Positions 1-8,161 of a stretch of DNA of 37,552 bases are shown here, one piece after another. The stretch is from CAZYBC01 sp964645645 (GTDB lineage: Bacteria; Patescibacteriota; Microgenomatia; UBA1400; PJMF01). The position numbers were made by a program, and so were the translations under genes. The notes below the pieces were generated by a model. It made no database searches. It saw only the letters and a list, made by a program, of their open reading frames with translations, and had not been told where the DNA came from. Within the stretch, counting starts at the first letter, position 1; every line of letters begins with the position of its first letter. The DNA lies in contig CAZYBC010000011.1 in the NCBI GenBank assembly GCA_964645645.1, positions 1-37,552 on the forward strand, given 5' to 3'.

Positions 1-85
1 CTATTTAATCACTATGCAAATTGCCATTTACACAATATTATTGACAGACTCTTTTGTTAAGGGATTTTTTCTGCATTTGATCCTT

Positions 86-102
86 AAATATTAGTAATAT
101 TT
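86..102. repeat. 8-bp inverted repeat upstream of alaS promoter
   Basis: AAATATTA and TAATATTT form a perfect inverted repeat around a single G, about 20 bp upstream of the likely -35 of alaS. A repressor or activator site is conceivable. In such AT-rich DNA a palindrome of this length can arise by chance, and no binding family can be named. The rest of 1-154 shows no gene. Confidence 0.25.
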
Positions 103-120
103 CCAGTATAGCATAACTCT

Positions 121-147
121 TTGTCTTGCCCAGATAACTGATATAAT
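121..147 (+). promoter_or_regulatory. alaS promoter, giving a leaderless mRNA
   Basis: A perfect TATAAT (142-147) lies 7 nt upstream of the alaS ATG, with a weak -35 TTGTCT (121-126, 15-bp spacer). The transcription start would fall at about 154-155, on or next to the start codon. No Shine-Dalgarno sequence is present, so the mRNA is probably leaderless. Confidence 0.65.
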
Positions 148-154
148 TAGGCCT

Positions 155-2092
155 ATGTTAACTACTAATCAACTTCGTAACAAATATTTAGCTTTTTTTA
201 CTGATCAAGTTCGCCGTCACGCTCAAGTGCCTTCGGCTAATCTGGTGCCAGAAAATGATCCAACTACTTTGTTTACTGGTTCTGGAATGCAACCAATGAT
301 GCCTTATTTATTAGGTGCAAAACATGCTAAGGGGAGCCGGATTACTGATTCTCAAAAATGTTTTCGCGCTGAGGATATTGAAGAAGTTGGGGATAATCGC
401 CACACCACTTTTTTTGAAATGTTAGGTAATTGGTCGTTCGGCGATTATTTTAAAAAAGAACAACTAAGCTGGTTTTTTGAATTTTTAACTAAAGAAGTTG
501 GTTTAGATCCTCATAAACTTTATGTCAGTGTTTTTGCAGGTGATAAGGAAGTGGATATTCCTCAAGATGATGAAGCAGTGCAAATTTGGCAAGAATTATT
601 TGCTAGTGTTGGTATAGAAGCCAAAGCTGTCAAAGATGCTGATAAATTAGGTATGCAAGAAGGACGGATTTTCTATTATCCCTCTAAAAAAAATTGGTGG
701 TCTAGAGCTGGGCAACCAAGTAAAATGCCAGTTGGTGAGCCTGGTGGTCCAGATAGTGAAGTTTTTTATGATTTTGGGGCAGAGTTACAGTTACACGAGC
801 AGTCTGCTTTTAAGGATCAACCTTGTCATATCAACTGTGATTGTGGCCGTTTTTTGGAAATTGGTAACAATGTGTTTATGCAATATTTAAAGACAAAAAC
901 TGGTTTTGAGCCTTTAAAACAAAAAAATATTGATTTTGGCGGTGGATTGGAAAGAATTTTGGCAGCAGCTAATAATGATCCAGATGTATTTAAAACTGAT
1001 GCTTTTTGGCCAATTATTGCTCAATTAGAACAACTTAGTCAGAAAAAATATGTTGATGATCGTTTAGAACTTAGCTTAAAAGAAGATCAAACTCGTTCTT
1101 TTAGAGTGATCGCTGATCATTTGCGTGGGGCGGTAATGTTAGCCACTGATGGTGTTTATCCCTCTAATAAAGAACAGGGTTATTTTGCGCGTCGCTTAGT
1201 GCGTCGGGCAGTGCGTTATGGTAAAAAATTGGGCCTTAATGGTCAATTTATTGCTGATTTAATTGAGCCAGTGGTGGAAATTTTTGCTCAAGCTTATCCT
1301 CAAGTTAAAGAAAAACAAGCTCTAGTTAAAGAGATTTTAGTGGCTGAAGAAGCTAAATTTTTAAAGACACTAGAAAAAGGGTTACGAGAATTTGATAAAT
1401 TATTAGATACTCACCAACAATTGAGTGCTCAACAAGTTTTTCATCTTTATGAAACCTATGGTTTCCCTTTAGAATTATCTTTAGAAGAAGCTCAAGCTCG
1501 TCAATTAAGTTTAGAGACAGATTTAGTCACTAAATTCAATCAAGCTAAGCAAAGTCATTCTCAAGCATCTCGCTCTGCTTCGGCCCAAAAATTTAAAGGT
1601 GGTTTGGCTGACCATAGTCAAATTAATACTGCTTACCATACCACCACTCACTTATTGCACGCGGCCTTGCGTCAAATTTTAGGTGACCATGTGGCGCAAA
1701 AAGGCTCCAATATTACCAATGAACGTTTACGTTTTGATTTTACCCATGATCAAGCGCTGACAGAGGTTCAAAAGCAAGCTATTGAAGATTTAGTTAATAC
1801 TTGGATTAAGGCAGCTTTGCCAGTAACTAAACAAGTGATGGCCAAAAAGCAAGCCTTAGAATCCGGAGCTTTAGCTTTTTTTGTGGAACGTTACCCAGAT
1901 CAGGTTAATGTTTATACGATTGGCAAAAATCCTGAGGGTGCAAAAGGAGATTTAGATAATGGTTGGATTTCCAAAGAACTTTGTGGAGGTCCTCATATTA
2001 GCAATACTCAAGAATTAAGCCCAATTAAAGTTTTTAAAGAAAAATCTGCGGCTGCTGGAGTAAGACGGATTTATGCTCAGTTTGTGAGCTGA
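155..2092 (+). CDS. alaS: Alanyl-tRNA synthetase, short form lacking C-Ala
   Basis: Charges tRNA-Ala with alanine in the cytoplasm. Class II catalytic signatures are visible: the FTGSGMQP region near residue 42, QKCFRAEDIEEVG near 67 (motif 2) and DFGGGLERI near 262 (motif 3). The editing (SAD) domain has the zinc set H495-x3-H499 and C610-GGP-H614. At 645 aa it is much shorter than the ~875 aa bacterial form and ends about 30 residues past CGGPH. The C-terminal C-Ala domain is absent, and the beta-barrel that normally precedes the HxxxH motif is reduced to a short FKGGLADHS linker. The ending is clean, with no frameshifted remnant downstream, so this is a lineage form and not a broken gene. 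Compact AlaRS of this kind is common in CPR bacteria. First gene of the left operon. Confidence 0.97.
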   Translation: MLTTNQLRNKYLAFFTDQVRRHAQVPSANLVPENDPTTLFTGSGMQPMMPYLLGAKHAKGSRITDSQKCFRAEDIEEVGDNRHTTFFEMLGNWSFGDYFKKEQLSWFFEFLTKEVGLDPHKLYVSVFAGDKEVDIPQDDEAVQIWQELFASVGIEAKAVKDADKLGMQEGRIFYYPSKKNWWSRAGQPSKMPVGEPGGPDSEVFYDFGAELQLHEQSAFKDQPCHINCDCGRFLEIGNNVFMQYLKTKTGFEPLKQKNIDFGGGLERILAAANNDPDVFKTDAFWPIIAQLEQLSQKKYVDDRLELSLKEDQTRSFRVIADHLRGAVMLATDGVYPSNKEQGYFARRLVRRAVRYGKKLGLNGQFIADLIEPVVEIFAQAYPQVKEKQALVKEILVAEEAKFLKTLEKGLREFDKLLDTHQQLSAQQVFHLYETYGFPLELSLEEAQARQLSLETDLVTKFNQAKQSHSQASRSASAQKFKGGLADHSQINTAYHTTTHLLHAALRQILGDHVAQKGSNITNERLRFDFTHDQALTEVQKQAIEDLVNTWIKAALPVTKQVMAKKQALESGALAFFVERYPDQVNVYTIGKNPEGAKGDLDNGWISKELCGGPHISNTQELSPIKVFKEKSAAAGVRRIYAQFVS

Positions 2093-2141
2093 TAATTAAA
2101 TTTGCAATTTGAGAGCCCTTTCATTCTCTTTTAAAGTTTGC

Positions 2142-2147
2142 TTTAAT
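2142..2147 (+). promoter_or_regulatory. Possible -10 box before the baseplate-J-like gene
   Basis: TTTAAT sits 9 nt upstream of the preferred ATG at 2157, inside the 64-nt gap after alaS. That is the same geometry as the alaS promoter. No convincing -35 is visible, so read-through from alaS is equally possible. Confidence 0.3.
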
Positions 2148-2156
2148 AGAAGGCAG

Positions 2157-4298
2157 ATGTTAAAGCTGATTAGTAAAAAACCAGCTCCTCAAACAGGAGA
2201 AGTTCCTTTATTTTTGGCCATTTTGCTATTAGAAGGCAGTGTCCAGACTGTGTTGTGGACCATTGAAGATGGTGAAATAGCTATTTTAACTAAATCCACA
2301 ATTAAAGCTTATCATAATGATAATGATTGTCTGACTAAAACTGATGAAGCTCTTCAAGAGTTGGGTCCAGAGAGTGAAGATGCTCAAGAAACAATCTTTG
2401 TTTTTGAGCCTGATTGGATTGCGGGGACTGATCTAAAAGCTGATAAAAAACCTTTAGTGAAGAAAGTTACTCAAGATTTATCTTTAAAACCACTGGGTTT
2501 TGTAGTTTCTACTGAAGCTTTAGCCCAACATTTTATGGTGACACAAACGCAAGAAGATTTTTTGTTATTGTATTTTGCTCAACAAAATTTAAATATTTCT
2601 CTATTTGAACATCGTAAATTAGTAGCAGAAGTAGTTTTAGGTCAATGTGGCAAAATTGAAAATGATTTGCTAGAAGGTTTAGCCCAGATTAAAAATAAGC
2701 TTTCAGATCCAACTAAAATTTTTCCTAATAAAATTTATTTAGCTTCTCTTTATTTAAGTGAAGAAAAGATTCAAGCTAAGCAACAAGAATTAATTATTGT
2801 TCATTTTGATAAAAAATATTTTCCTCAAACTCCTTTAGTTGAAGTGTTTGAACCAAAAAAATTATTTAGAATTGCGGTTGAAGAAGCCGGCAAAGTTGTA
2901 GCCGGGACCAAACGGTTGCCTTTAAAGATAAAATCAGTTGTTGCACCAGATTCTAATGATAAAAATGCCGAGCAATCAGCTAGTCAAACTCAAATGTCTA
3001 GTTTTGGTGTGCCGATTACTAATAAATATATTATGGGTAAGCCCAGTCAGCCACTCAAAAGTTCAGAGTTTGAGTTAGTGACTGAAAAAAAGCCATTTTT
3101 GTTTGCTCCAGCTAAAGATAATAATGCTTTACCAGTGTCTCCTGTAAAGAAAATGATTTTATTAGGTGTTGGGACTGGTATTATGGTGTTTTTATTATTG
3201 GCTTTTATGTGGTTAAAGTTTTTTTCTAAAATTACCATTACGATTGTTCCTCAAACTCAATTAATTAATAAAGATTTAGAAATTACCTTAGATCCTAAAG
3301 CTACTCAATCTGATCCAGAAAAATTAATTTTAAAAGCCAAATTAGTTACTCAAAGTTATACTCAAAAAGGTTTGGATGTGACCACTGGTGAAAAGACAAT
3401 TGGTGAAAAAGCAAAGGGTAAAGTTACTATTTTTAATAAAACTACTGAAGTTAAAACTTTTGAATCAGGTACTCAATTAGTTGCCAATGGTTTAACTTTT
3501 AGTTTGGATGAAACTGTTAAAGTTGCTTCTGCTAGCGTTGTTCCTAATACTTCTGGTGATGGTGAAACTAAAGAATACGGTAAAGCTCAAGTATCAGTTA
3601 CTGCTGTAAAAATTGGTCAAGAAGGCAATCTCAATAAAGATACTGCCCTTAAAGTAGCTAATTATGGAGAAGATACTTATTCAGCGGTGGTAGCCGAAAC
3701 TTTGACTGGCGGAGAAAGTAAAGATGTCCAGGTTGTAACTGCTGCAGATAAGGCTAATCTAGCCAAAACGGTACAGGAGGAAATTAAAAAACAAGCTAAG
3801 CTAGATTTTGAGGAAAAATCTAATAATGGCATTCATTATATTCTCACTAATCAAATTAAAGTGGATAAATCCGAATATGATCACGAGATTGATACTGAGG
3901 CTGAAACTTTAAATCTAACTTTGACTGCCACAGTAACAGCAGTTGAATATTCCAAAGAAGATTTAAAACCTTTAGCCCAAGAATATTTAACCAGCCTTGT
4001 GCCAGCTGGTTTTAAATTAGTAGATAAAAATCCAGAAATTCTTTCTAGTCCAAAAGAAAGTTCTCAGTCAAGTAAGGTAGTTTTAGAGGCTAATCTAAGT
4101 AGTGAGGCATCAGCAGTTTTAGATTCTGAGGCGATTCAAGCTAAATTAGTTAATTTAGCTGTGACTGATTTAGCTAATCTAAAAAATGAATTCCAAATTA
4201 AATCAATTAGTTATCAATTTGAGCCGAGTATTGCCGAAAAATTAGTTAAACAGTTACCAAGCAATCAAAAACGTTTATCAATCATCATTAAAGATTAA
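2157..4298 (+). CDS. Membrane protein: degenerate ASKHA-like N-domain plus baseplate-J-like C-domain
   Basis: About 713 aa in three parts. Residues 1-~300 resemble the actin/HSP70-like (PilM-type) fold as I know it from CPR proteins: a LLLEGSVQTVLW strand start, LKPLGFVVSTEALAQ, and LLLYFAQQNLNISLFEHRKLV at the phosphate-2 position. The usual DxG phosphate-binding motifs are not intact, so ATP hydrolysis is doubtful. One membrane helix spans about residues 333-355. The outer part (~357-713) matches the CPR 'baseplate J/gp47-like' family, with GEKAKGKVTIFNKTT, KTFESGTQL and repeated beta-rich segments. I chose ATG 2157 over an upstream TTG at 2109, because the extra N-terminus looks non-native. 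A sortase follows 7 nt downstream, suggesting an envelope or surface-assembly role. Exact function unknown. Confidence 0.75.
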   Translation: MLKLISKKPAPQTGEVPLFLAILLLEGSVQTVLWTIEDGEIAILTKSTIKAYHNDNDCLTKTDEALQELGPESEDAQETIFVFEPDWIAGTDLKADKKPLVKKVTQDLSLKPLGFVVSTEALAQHFMVTQTQEDFLLLYFAQQNLNISLFEHRKLVAEVVLGQCGKIENDLLEGLAQIKNKLSDPTKIFPNKIYLASLYLSEEKIQAKQQELIIVHFDKKYFPQTPLVEVFEPKKLFRIAVEEAGKVVAGTKRLPLKIKSVVAPDSNDKNAEQSASQTQMSSFGVPITNKYIMGKPSQPLKSSEFELVTEKKPFLFAPAKDNNALPVSPVKKMILLGVGTGIMVFLLLAFMWLKFFSKITITIVPQTQLINKDLEITLDPKATQSDPEKLILKAKLVTQSYTQKGLDVTTGEKTIGEKAKGKVTIFNKTTEVKTFESGTQLVANGLTFSLDETVKVASASVVPNTSGDGETKEYGKAQVSVTAVKIGQEGNLNKDTALKVANYGEDTYSAVVAETLTGGESKDVQVVTAADKANLAKTVQEEIKKQAKLDFEEKSNNGIHYILTNQIKVDKSEYDHEIDTEAETLNLTLTATVTAVEYSKEDLKPLAQEYLTSLVPAGFKLVDKNPEILSSPKESSQSSKVVLEANLSSEASAVLDSEAIQAKLVNLAVTDLANLKNEFQIKSISYQFEPSIAEKLVKQLPSNQKRLSIIIKD

Positions 4299-4305
4299 GG
4301 TTTTT

Positions 4306-5286
4306 ATGGGTAAATTGCAGAATCCAGGAGTTGACCGCCAAAAATTAGTTAAAGTCTATCGTCAGGCTTTAGCGGCTGGTGTAGCTTTGGATAAAATTGA
4401 GCAAAAAACTTTAAAATATTATGATCGGACTCACCAGACTCACCAAGTAGAGCAGGCTGATGATGAACAAAAAATTCAAGCTATAAAAAACACCATCCCT
4501 CGGTCAATTAGAGTTGGGGCCTATTTTTTACCAATTGCTTTAATTTTAACCGGTATTGTGTTGGTGGGCAGTGCCGTTTTGCCAATTGTTGGATATTATT
4601 TAAAAGATTTACCAGAATTACGTTCTACTAAATTAGCGTCGCCAATTCCAGATGATCAAGTTTTAGATGCGGTGCCTTATGCTTTAGCTCAGCTAGCTGG
4701 AGAAGCTCAAGCAGAAACAATTGCTGATCCTTTTGTGGAATCCACTGACTATAGTACCTATTCTGGCCCGGTGGTTATTGATACACAATTGGATTTTACT
4801 AATTTGGCTAATTGGTTTGATGATCAAGCCTTATCCTTAGCCAATTCTAATCAAGTTCAAGATGAATATGTTTTGGAAATTCCTAAATTGGGAATTGTTA
4901 ATGCTAACGTTAAGGCAGGTGGGACTGATTTAAACGAGAGTTTAATTCAGTATCCTGGTACAGCAATGCCAGGACAGCCTGGCGCACCAGTGATTTTTGG
5001 CCATTCTGTGTTACGGCAATTTTATAACCCTAAAGAAAGTAATCCCAAGCGTTATAGCTCAATTTTTTCCACGATTATGACTTTAAAACCCGGTGATAAA
5101 ATTTATCTTAAGCAAGGCAGTGTTACTTATACCTACTCTGTTCAGGATAAAACTGAAGTTAAACCAACTGATACCTATATTTTAGCTCAACGCTATGATA
5201 GCCGTTTGCTTAAGTTAGTTACCTGTGTTCCAGAAGGAACTTATTTAAAAAGAGGGGTGGTTACTGCCGTGTTAGTTAAAGAATAA
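4306..5286 (+). CDS. Sortase family transpeptidase, membrane-anchored
   Basis: A 326-aa protein with a basic, charged N-terminal cytoplasmic part (~70 aa), one membrane helix at about residues 71-97, a ~90-aa spacer and a C-terminal sortase beta-barrel (~190-326). The catalytic set is visible: H233 in VIFGHS, C307 in LKLVTCVP and R316 in YLKRGVV. Sortases cut a sorting signal in surface proteins and join the acyl-enzyme intermediate to an amine on the envelope or on another subunit. The TC-x-P-x-GT-x4-R arrangement resembles class D/E enzymes. No LPxTG-type substrate is seen in the window; the preceding baseplate-J-like protein is a neighbour, but its C-terminus carries no sorting signal. There is no Shine-Dalgarno sequence before the ATG. 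Confidence 0.9.
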   Translation: MGKLQNPGVDRQKLVKVYRQALAAGVALDKIEQKTLKYYDRTHQTHQVEQADDEQKIQAIKNTIPRSIRVGAYFLPIALILTGIVLVGSAVLPIVGYYLKDLPELRSTKLASPIPDDQVLDAVPYALAQLAGEAQAETIADPFVESTDYSTYSGPVVIDTQLDFTNLANWFDDQALSLANSNQVQDEYVLEIPKLGIVNANVKAGGTDLNESLIQYPGTAMPGQPGAPVIFGHSVLRQFYNPKESNPKRYSSIFSTIMTLKPGDKIYLKQGSVTYTYSVQDKTEVKPTDTYILAQRYDSRLLKLVTCVPEGTYLKRGVVTAVLVKE

Positions 5287-5289
5287 AAT

Positions 5290-5925
5290 ATGTCTAAACA
5301 ATTTTCTACTTTTGTTTTTGATTTTGATGGAACTTTGGTTAATACCTTTGTGTTTATAAAAAAAATTTTGCCTAGTATTTGTCAAGAATTTGGTCAAGAG
5401 ACTTTTACAGATCAACAAATAGAAACAATGAGAGAAAAAGGTTTTGGTCAATTAATCAAAGAGTTAAAAATTCCTCTTTGGCAGGTGCCAAAACTCAACG
5501 GCTTGGTGCAGCAGGAATTGGCTAAATATTTGGATCAGATTGAGTTTTTTCCTGATATAGTAGAACAGCTTCAACACTTAAAATCGCAAACAATTAGTTT
5601 GGGGATTTTAAGCTCTAATTCAAGAGATAATATCCGTCAATTTTTAGCGAGACAAGATCAAGGGAATCTTTTTGATTTTGTTTATACTGGCAAAAATATT
5701 TTTGGTAAAGATAAAGTGTTAAAAAAAATGTTAAATATTCATCAATTAGATCCACTGCAAATTTTATATTTTGGTGATGAAGTAAGAGATATTCAAGCTT
5801 GTCGAAAAGTTAATATTAAAGTGGCGGCAGTAAGTTGGGGGTTTAACACTAAAAATTCTCTAGCCGCCCATCAGCCTGATTATTTATTAGACCAGGTAAC
5901 TCAAATTAGCCAACTGTTAAAATAG
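5290..5925 (+). CDS. HAD-superfamily hydrolase, phosphoglycolate phosphatase-like
   Basis: A 211-aa HAD phosphatase. Motif I is D11-F-D13-G-T, motif II is the Ser of GILSSNS, a Lys follows in GKDKVLKK, and motif IV is G-D163-E-x3-D. The helical cap between motifs I and II (about residues 20-85) is the C1 type seen in phosphoglycolate phosphatase, beta-phosphoglucomutase and pyrophosphatase-like enzymes. The substrate cannot be told from sequence. The ATG lies 3 nt after the sortase stop with no Shine-Dalgarno sequence, so translation probably depends on coupling. It is likely a small cytoplasmic housekeeping phosphatase. Confidence 0.88.
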   Translation: MSKQFSTFVFDFDGTLVNTFVFIKKILPSICQEFGQETFTDQQIETMREKGFGQLIKELKIPLWQVPKLNGLVQQELAKYLDQIEFFPDIVEQLQHLKSQTISLGILSSNSRDNIRQFLARQDQGNLFDFVYTGKNIFGKDKVLKKMLNIHQLDPLQILYFGDEVRDIQACRKVNIKVAAVSWGFNTKNSLAAHQPDYLLDQVTQISQLLK

Positions 5926-5928
5926 TTT

Positions 5929-6591
5929 ATGCTTACTTCTCAACTTTACCAAAGCTATCCTGTTCCTATTAATTTAGCTGAGCACATGTTATTAGTGGCC
6001 AGTGTTGGTACTTGGTTAGCTCAACATTTACCCACTAAGTTAGCTGCCTCAGAGCAAGATCTAATTACGCAATCTTTGTTATTGCATGATCTAGCCAATA
6101 TAATTAAATTTGATTTAACTCAGTTTGTACGTTTTTTAAAGCCTCAAGATCATGATTTAGCCTACTGGAAAATTCAGCAGCAGAGCATGATAAGCAAATA
6201 TGGTAAAGATGAGCATCAAGCCTTATTATCAATTTTAAAAGAATTGGCTGTTGATACTAAAGTTTTTGATTTGCTTGCTCAATTATCTATTTATCAAGTC
6301 AAAGAAATTGTGGCTGGTGATAATTTTCCCCTTAAGATTTGTTTATATGCTGATTATCGAGTTGCTCCTTATGGTTTAGTCAGTTTAGAAGAACGGGTGC
6401 AAGATTTAGTAAAACGTTATCACCAGCGAGAACCTAATTTAGCCTCAGCTGATCAAATGACTGCTAATTTGCAGGCTCTAAATGAGTTAGAACAGCAATT
6501 AGCAGCTGAGCTATCACTACCATTAAATGCCTTGACGATTAATCAAGTGGCGCCTTTAACTGAAAAGTTAAAGGGTTTTCAGGTAGTATAA
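5929..6591 (+). CDS. HD-domain protein, possible phosphohydrolase
   Basis: A 220-aa protein with the HD-domain signature: H19 in LAEHMLLVASVG and the paired H53-D54 in LLLHDLANIIKFD. A conserved Asp further along is plausible in LYADYRVAPYG. HD proteins are metal-dependent phosphohydrolases acting on nucleotides or nucleic acids. The ~25-residue segment between His and HD and the YADYR motif recall small HD hydrolases found near housekeeping genes in CPR genomes. The substrate is unknown. It starts 3 nt after the HAD gene, without a Shine-Dalgarno sequence. Its last codons overlap a strong hairpin. Confidence 0.8.
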   Translation: MLTSQLYQSYPVPINLAEHMLLVASVGTWLAQHLPTKLAASEQDLITQSLLLHDLANIIKFDLTQFVRFLKPQDHDLAYWKIQQQSMISKYGKDEHQALLSILKELAVDTKVFDLLAQLSIYQVKEIVAGDNFPLKICLYADYRVAPYGLVSLEERVQDLVKRYHQREPNLASADQMTANLQALNELEQQLAAELSLPLNALTINQVAPLTEKLKGFQVV

Positions 6592-6599
6592 AATATACT
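6553..6599 (+). promoter_or_regulatory. GAAA-loop hairpin plus AT palindrome before ruvX
   Basis: CCTTTAACT and AGTTAAAGG form a 9-bp stem around a GAAA tetraloop (6553-6574) in the last codons of the HD gene, followed by GTTTT. Eleven bases later AGTATA-AAA-TATACT (6585-6599) ends at the ruvX ATG and includes a -10-like TATAAA. Possible readings are a partial terminator plus a leaderless ruvX promoter, or an mRNA processing site. Confidence 0.35.
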
Positions 6600-6600
6600 T

Positions 6601-6996
6601 ATGTTAAAAAGATATTTAGCAATTGATTACGGAACTAAACGGATTGGTTTAGCGTTGAGCAAGGGTTCTTTGGCAGAACCATGGCAGATTTTACCCAATG
6701 ACGACCAAATTTTTGCTCAATTAAAAGAATGTTGTCAGCAACAAAAAATTGATCAGATTATTGTTGGTTTATCAGAAAAGGAGATGGCTGAAAAAACTAA
6801 ACTTTTTGTAAAACAATTATCCACTCAACTTACCTTGCCAGTGATTTTTATGGATGAAACGCTTAGCTCTAAACAAGTGCAAGCTAAACTCATTCAAGCT
6901 GGCGCTCCTCTCAAAAAAAGACAAGGTCCGATTGATCACTATGCAGCTGCTTTAATCTTGCAAAATTGGTTAGATGAGAATTATGTGTTAAACTAA
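6601..6996 (+). CDS. ruvX: RuvX/YqgF family RNase H-fold nuclease
   Basis: A 131-aa YqgF-family protein of normal length. The first acidic site is D9 in YLAIDYGTKRIGLAL. The second region is PVIFMDETLSS, and the third acidic residue lies in GPIDHYAAALILQNWLD. The family is a putative Holliday junction resolvase and also acts in 16S rRNA 5' maturation; both roles come from work in other bacteria. It lies directly before mltG, a neighbour order seen in other bacteria. Its ATG directly follows a TATAAA-containing palindrome and lacks a Shine-Dalgarno sequence. Confidence 0.93.
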   Translation: MLKRYLAIDYGTKRIGLALSKGSLAEPWQILPNDDQIFAQLKECCQQQKIDQIIVGLSEKEMAEKTKLFVKQLSTQLTLPVIFMDETLSSKQVQAKLIQAGAPLKKRQGPIDHYAAALILQNWLDENYVLN

Positions 6997-7002
6997 TCTT
7001 TT

Positions 7003-8040
7003 ATGCCAAAAAAATTTCCCTCTAAATTTATTACTCTTTTGATGATGATTGTGTCGGCATTAGCTGTTATGTTCATTGGGATAGCTGGTCTTTATTACTA
7101 TCAAGCTAGCCAAGCGGTAAATAGTCAAACTGAACAACAGGTTAAATTTGTGATTCCTAAAGGTCAAGCAATTAGCATTATTGCTCAACGTTTAGCCGAA
7201 GAAGGACTAATTAAGAATGCCTTAGTTTTTCGTTTGATTGTTAAACAACAGCAATTAGAAGATAAAATCCAAGCTGGTAGTTTTGATTTATCAGCTAATA
7301 TGACTGCCAGACAAATTGCTCAGACGCTTACCCAAGGTACAAATGATGTCTGGTTAACTATTCCAGAAGGTTGGCGTAGAGAAGAAATTGCACAATCTTT
7401 AGTTACTCTTGATTTACCAGATTTTGATCAACAAGAATTTTTAACTTTAACGCTGAATTTAGAAGGCAAATTGTTTCCGGATAGTTACCTAATTCCTAAA
7501 ATGATTTCTACTCAAGCAGTAGTTAATCTCTTAACTAATACTTTTGAAAAAAAGGTAACTTTGGGCTTAGCTAATGAAATTAAGCAAGCAGAAAATAATC
7601 AGTTATTGTTAGAGGCTGGAGTTAGCCCTCAACAAAATTTTAATCAAATTTTAGTCATGGCTTCTATTTTGGAACGAGAAGCTAAAGGTTATCAACAAAT
7701 GCGCCAAGTTGCGGGAGTTTTGTGGAATCGGCTTATCATTGGGATGCCTTTGCAGGTTGATGCCAGTTTGCAATATATTAAAGGTTATAATGCTCAATTA
7801 GATGATTGGTGGTCACCTCCATTAGCCGCTGACAAAGAATTGAAGTCGGCTTTTAATACTTATCAGAATGCGCAATTGCCACCAGCTCCCATTTGTAGCC
7901 CAGGTTTGGATGCAATTAAAGCAGCTTTAGATCCCTTAGATAGTGATTATCTTTTCTATCTTCATGATAGCCAGGGAGTAATCCATTTTGCTAAAACAGC
8001 AGAGCAACACAATCAAAATGTCAATAGCTACTTGCGATAG
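7003..8040 (+). CDS. mltG: Endolytic murein transglycosylase MltG
   Basis: Cuts nascent peptidoglycan glycan strands at the outer face of the membrane, releasing chains from the synthase. The protein has 345 aa: a short basic N-terminus, one membrane anchor (~10-32), a LysM-like region (~45-105, VIPKGQAISIIAQRLAEEGLI) and a C-terminal YceG domain. The catalytic glutamate is probably E224 in MASILEREA. Other hallmarks are LWNRL, MPLQVDASLQY, the PAPICSPG loop, DYLFYLHD and FAKTAEQHN. It is last in the left operon, 6 nt after ruvX. It ends at 8040, and the -35 of the rpoB promoter overlaps its final codons. Confidence 0.96.
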   Translation: MPKKFPSKFITLLMMIVSALAVMFIGIAGLYYYQASQAVNSQTEQQVKFVIPKGQAISIIAQRLAEEGLIKNALVFRLIVKQQQLEDKIQAGSFDLSANMTARQIAQTLTQGTNDVWLTIPEGWRREEIAQSLVTLDLPDFDQQEFLTLTLNLEGKLFPDSYLIPKMISTQAVVNLLTNTFEKKVTLGLANEIKQAENNQLLLEAGVSPQQNFNQILVMASILEREAKGYQQMRQVAGVLWNRLIIGMPLQVDASLQYIKGYNAQLDDWWSPPLAADKELKSAFNTYQNAQLPPAPICSPGLDAIKAALDPLDSDYLFYLHDSQGVIHFAKTAEQHNQNVNSYLR

Positions 8041-8060
8041 TGGAAAAACCTTGTTATAAT
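8032..8060 (+). promoter_or_regulatory. Promoter of the rpoBC unit
   Basis: TTGCGA (8032-8037) and a perfect TATAAT (8055-8060) are separated by 17 bp, an ideal sigma-70 layout. The start would be near 8067, giving a long (~240 nt) leader before rpoB that contains a terminator-like hairpin. Confidence 0.8.
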
Positions 8061-8127
8061 TCTCTTTCGTATCTAAGGCAATTTTCAATGATTGATCACA
8101 TTTTTTGTCTTTAAACATTATTCTAAG

Positions 8128-8161
8128 AAACAAAGAGAGCTAGCCTCTCTATGTTTTTTTT
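8128..8161 (+). terminator. Terminator/attenuator hairpin in the rpoB leader
   Basis: AAACA-A-AGAGAG, loop CTAGC, CTCTCT-A-TGTTT: an 11-bp stem with one A/A mismatch, followed by eight T (8154-8161). It lies about 60 nt downstream of the predicted start of the rpoBC transcript and 143 nt before rpoB. No clear second promoter is seen in 8162-8304. So it is either an attenuator controlling rpoBC, or it ends a ~95-nt small RNA. Confidence 0.75.

Noticed and set aside
41..70. TTGACA at 41-46 as an upstream promoter
   Set aside because: No acceptable -10 box lies 15-19 bp downstream (only GATTTT-like sequence).
2093..2156. Broken remnant of the missing AlaRS C-terminal domain
   Set aside because: The 64-nt gap has no C-Ala-like coding, and the next gene is unrelated, so no frameshift or decay is supported.
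2109..2156. TTG start extending the baseplate-J-like protein by 16 residues
   Set aside because: There is no Shine-Dalgarno sequence, the extension is atypical, and a -10-like box overlaps it; ATG 2157 is preferred.
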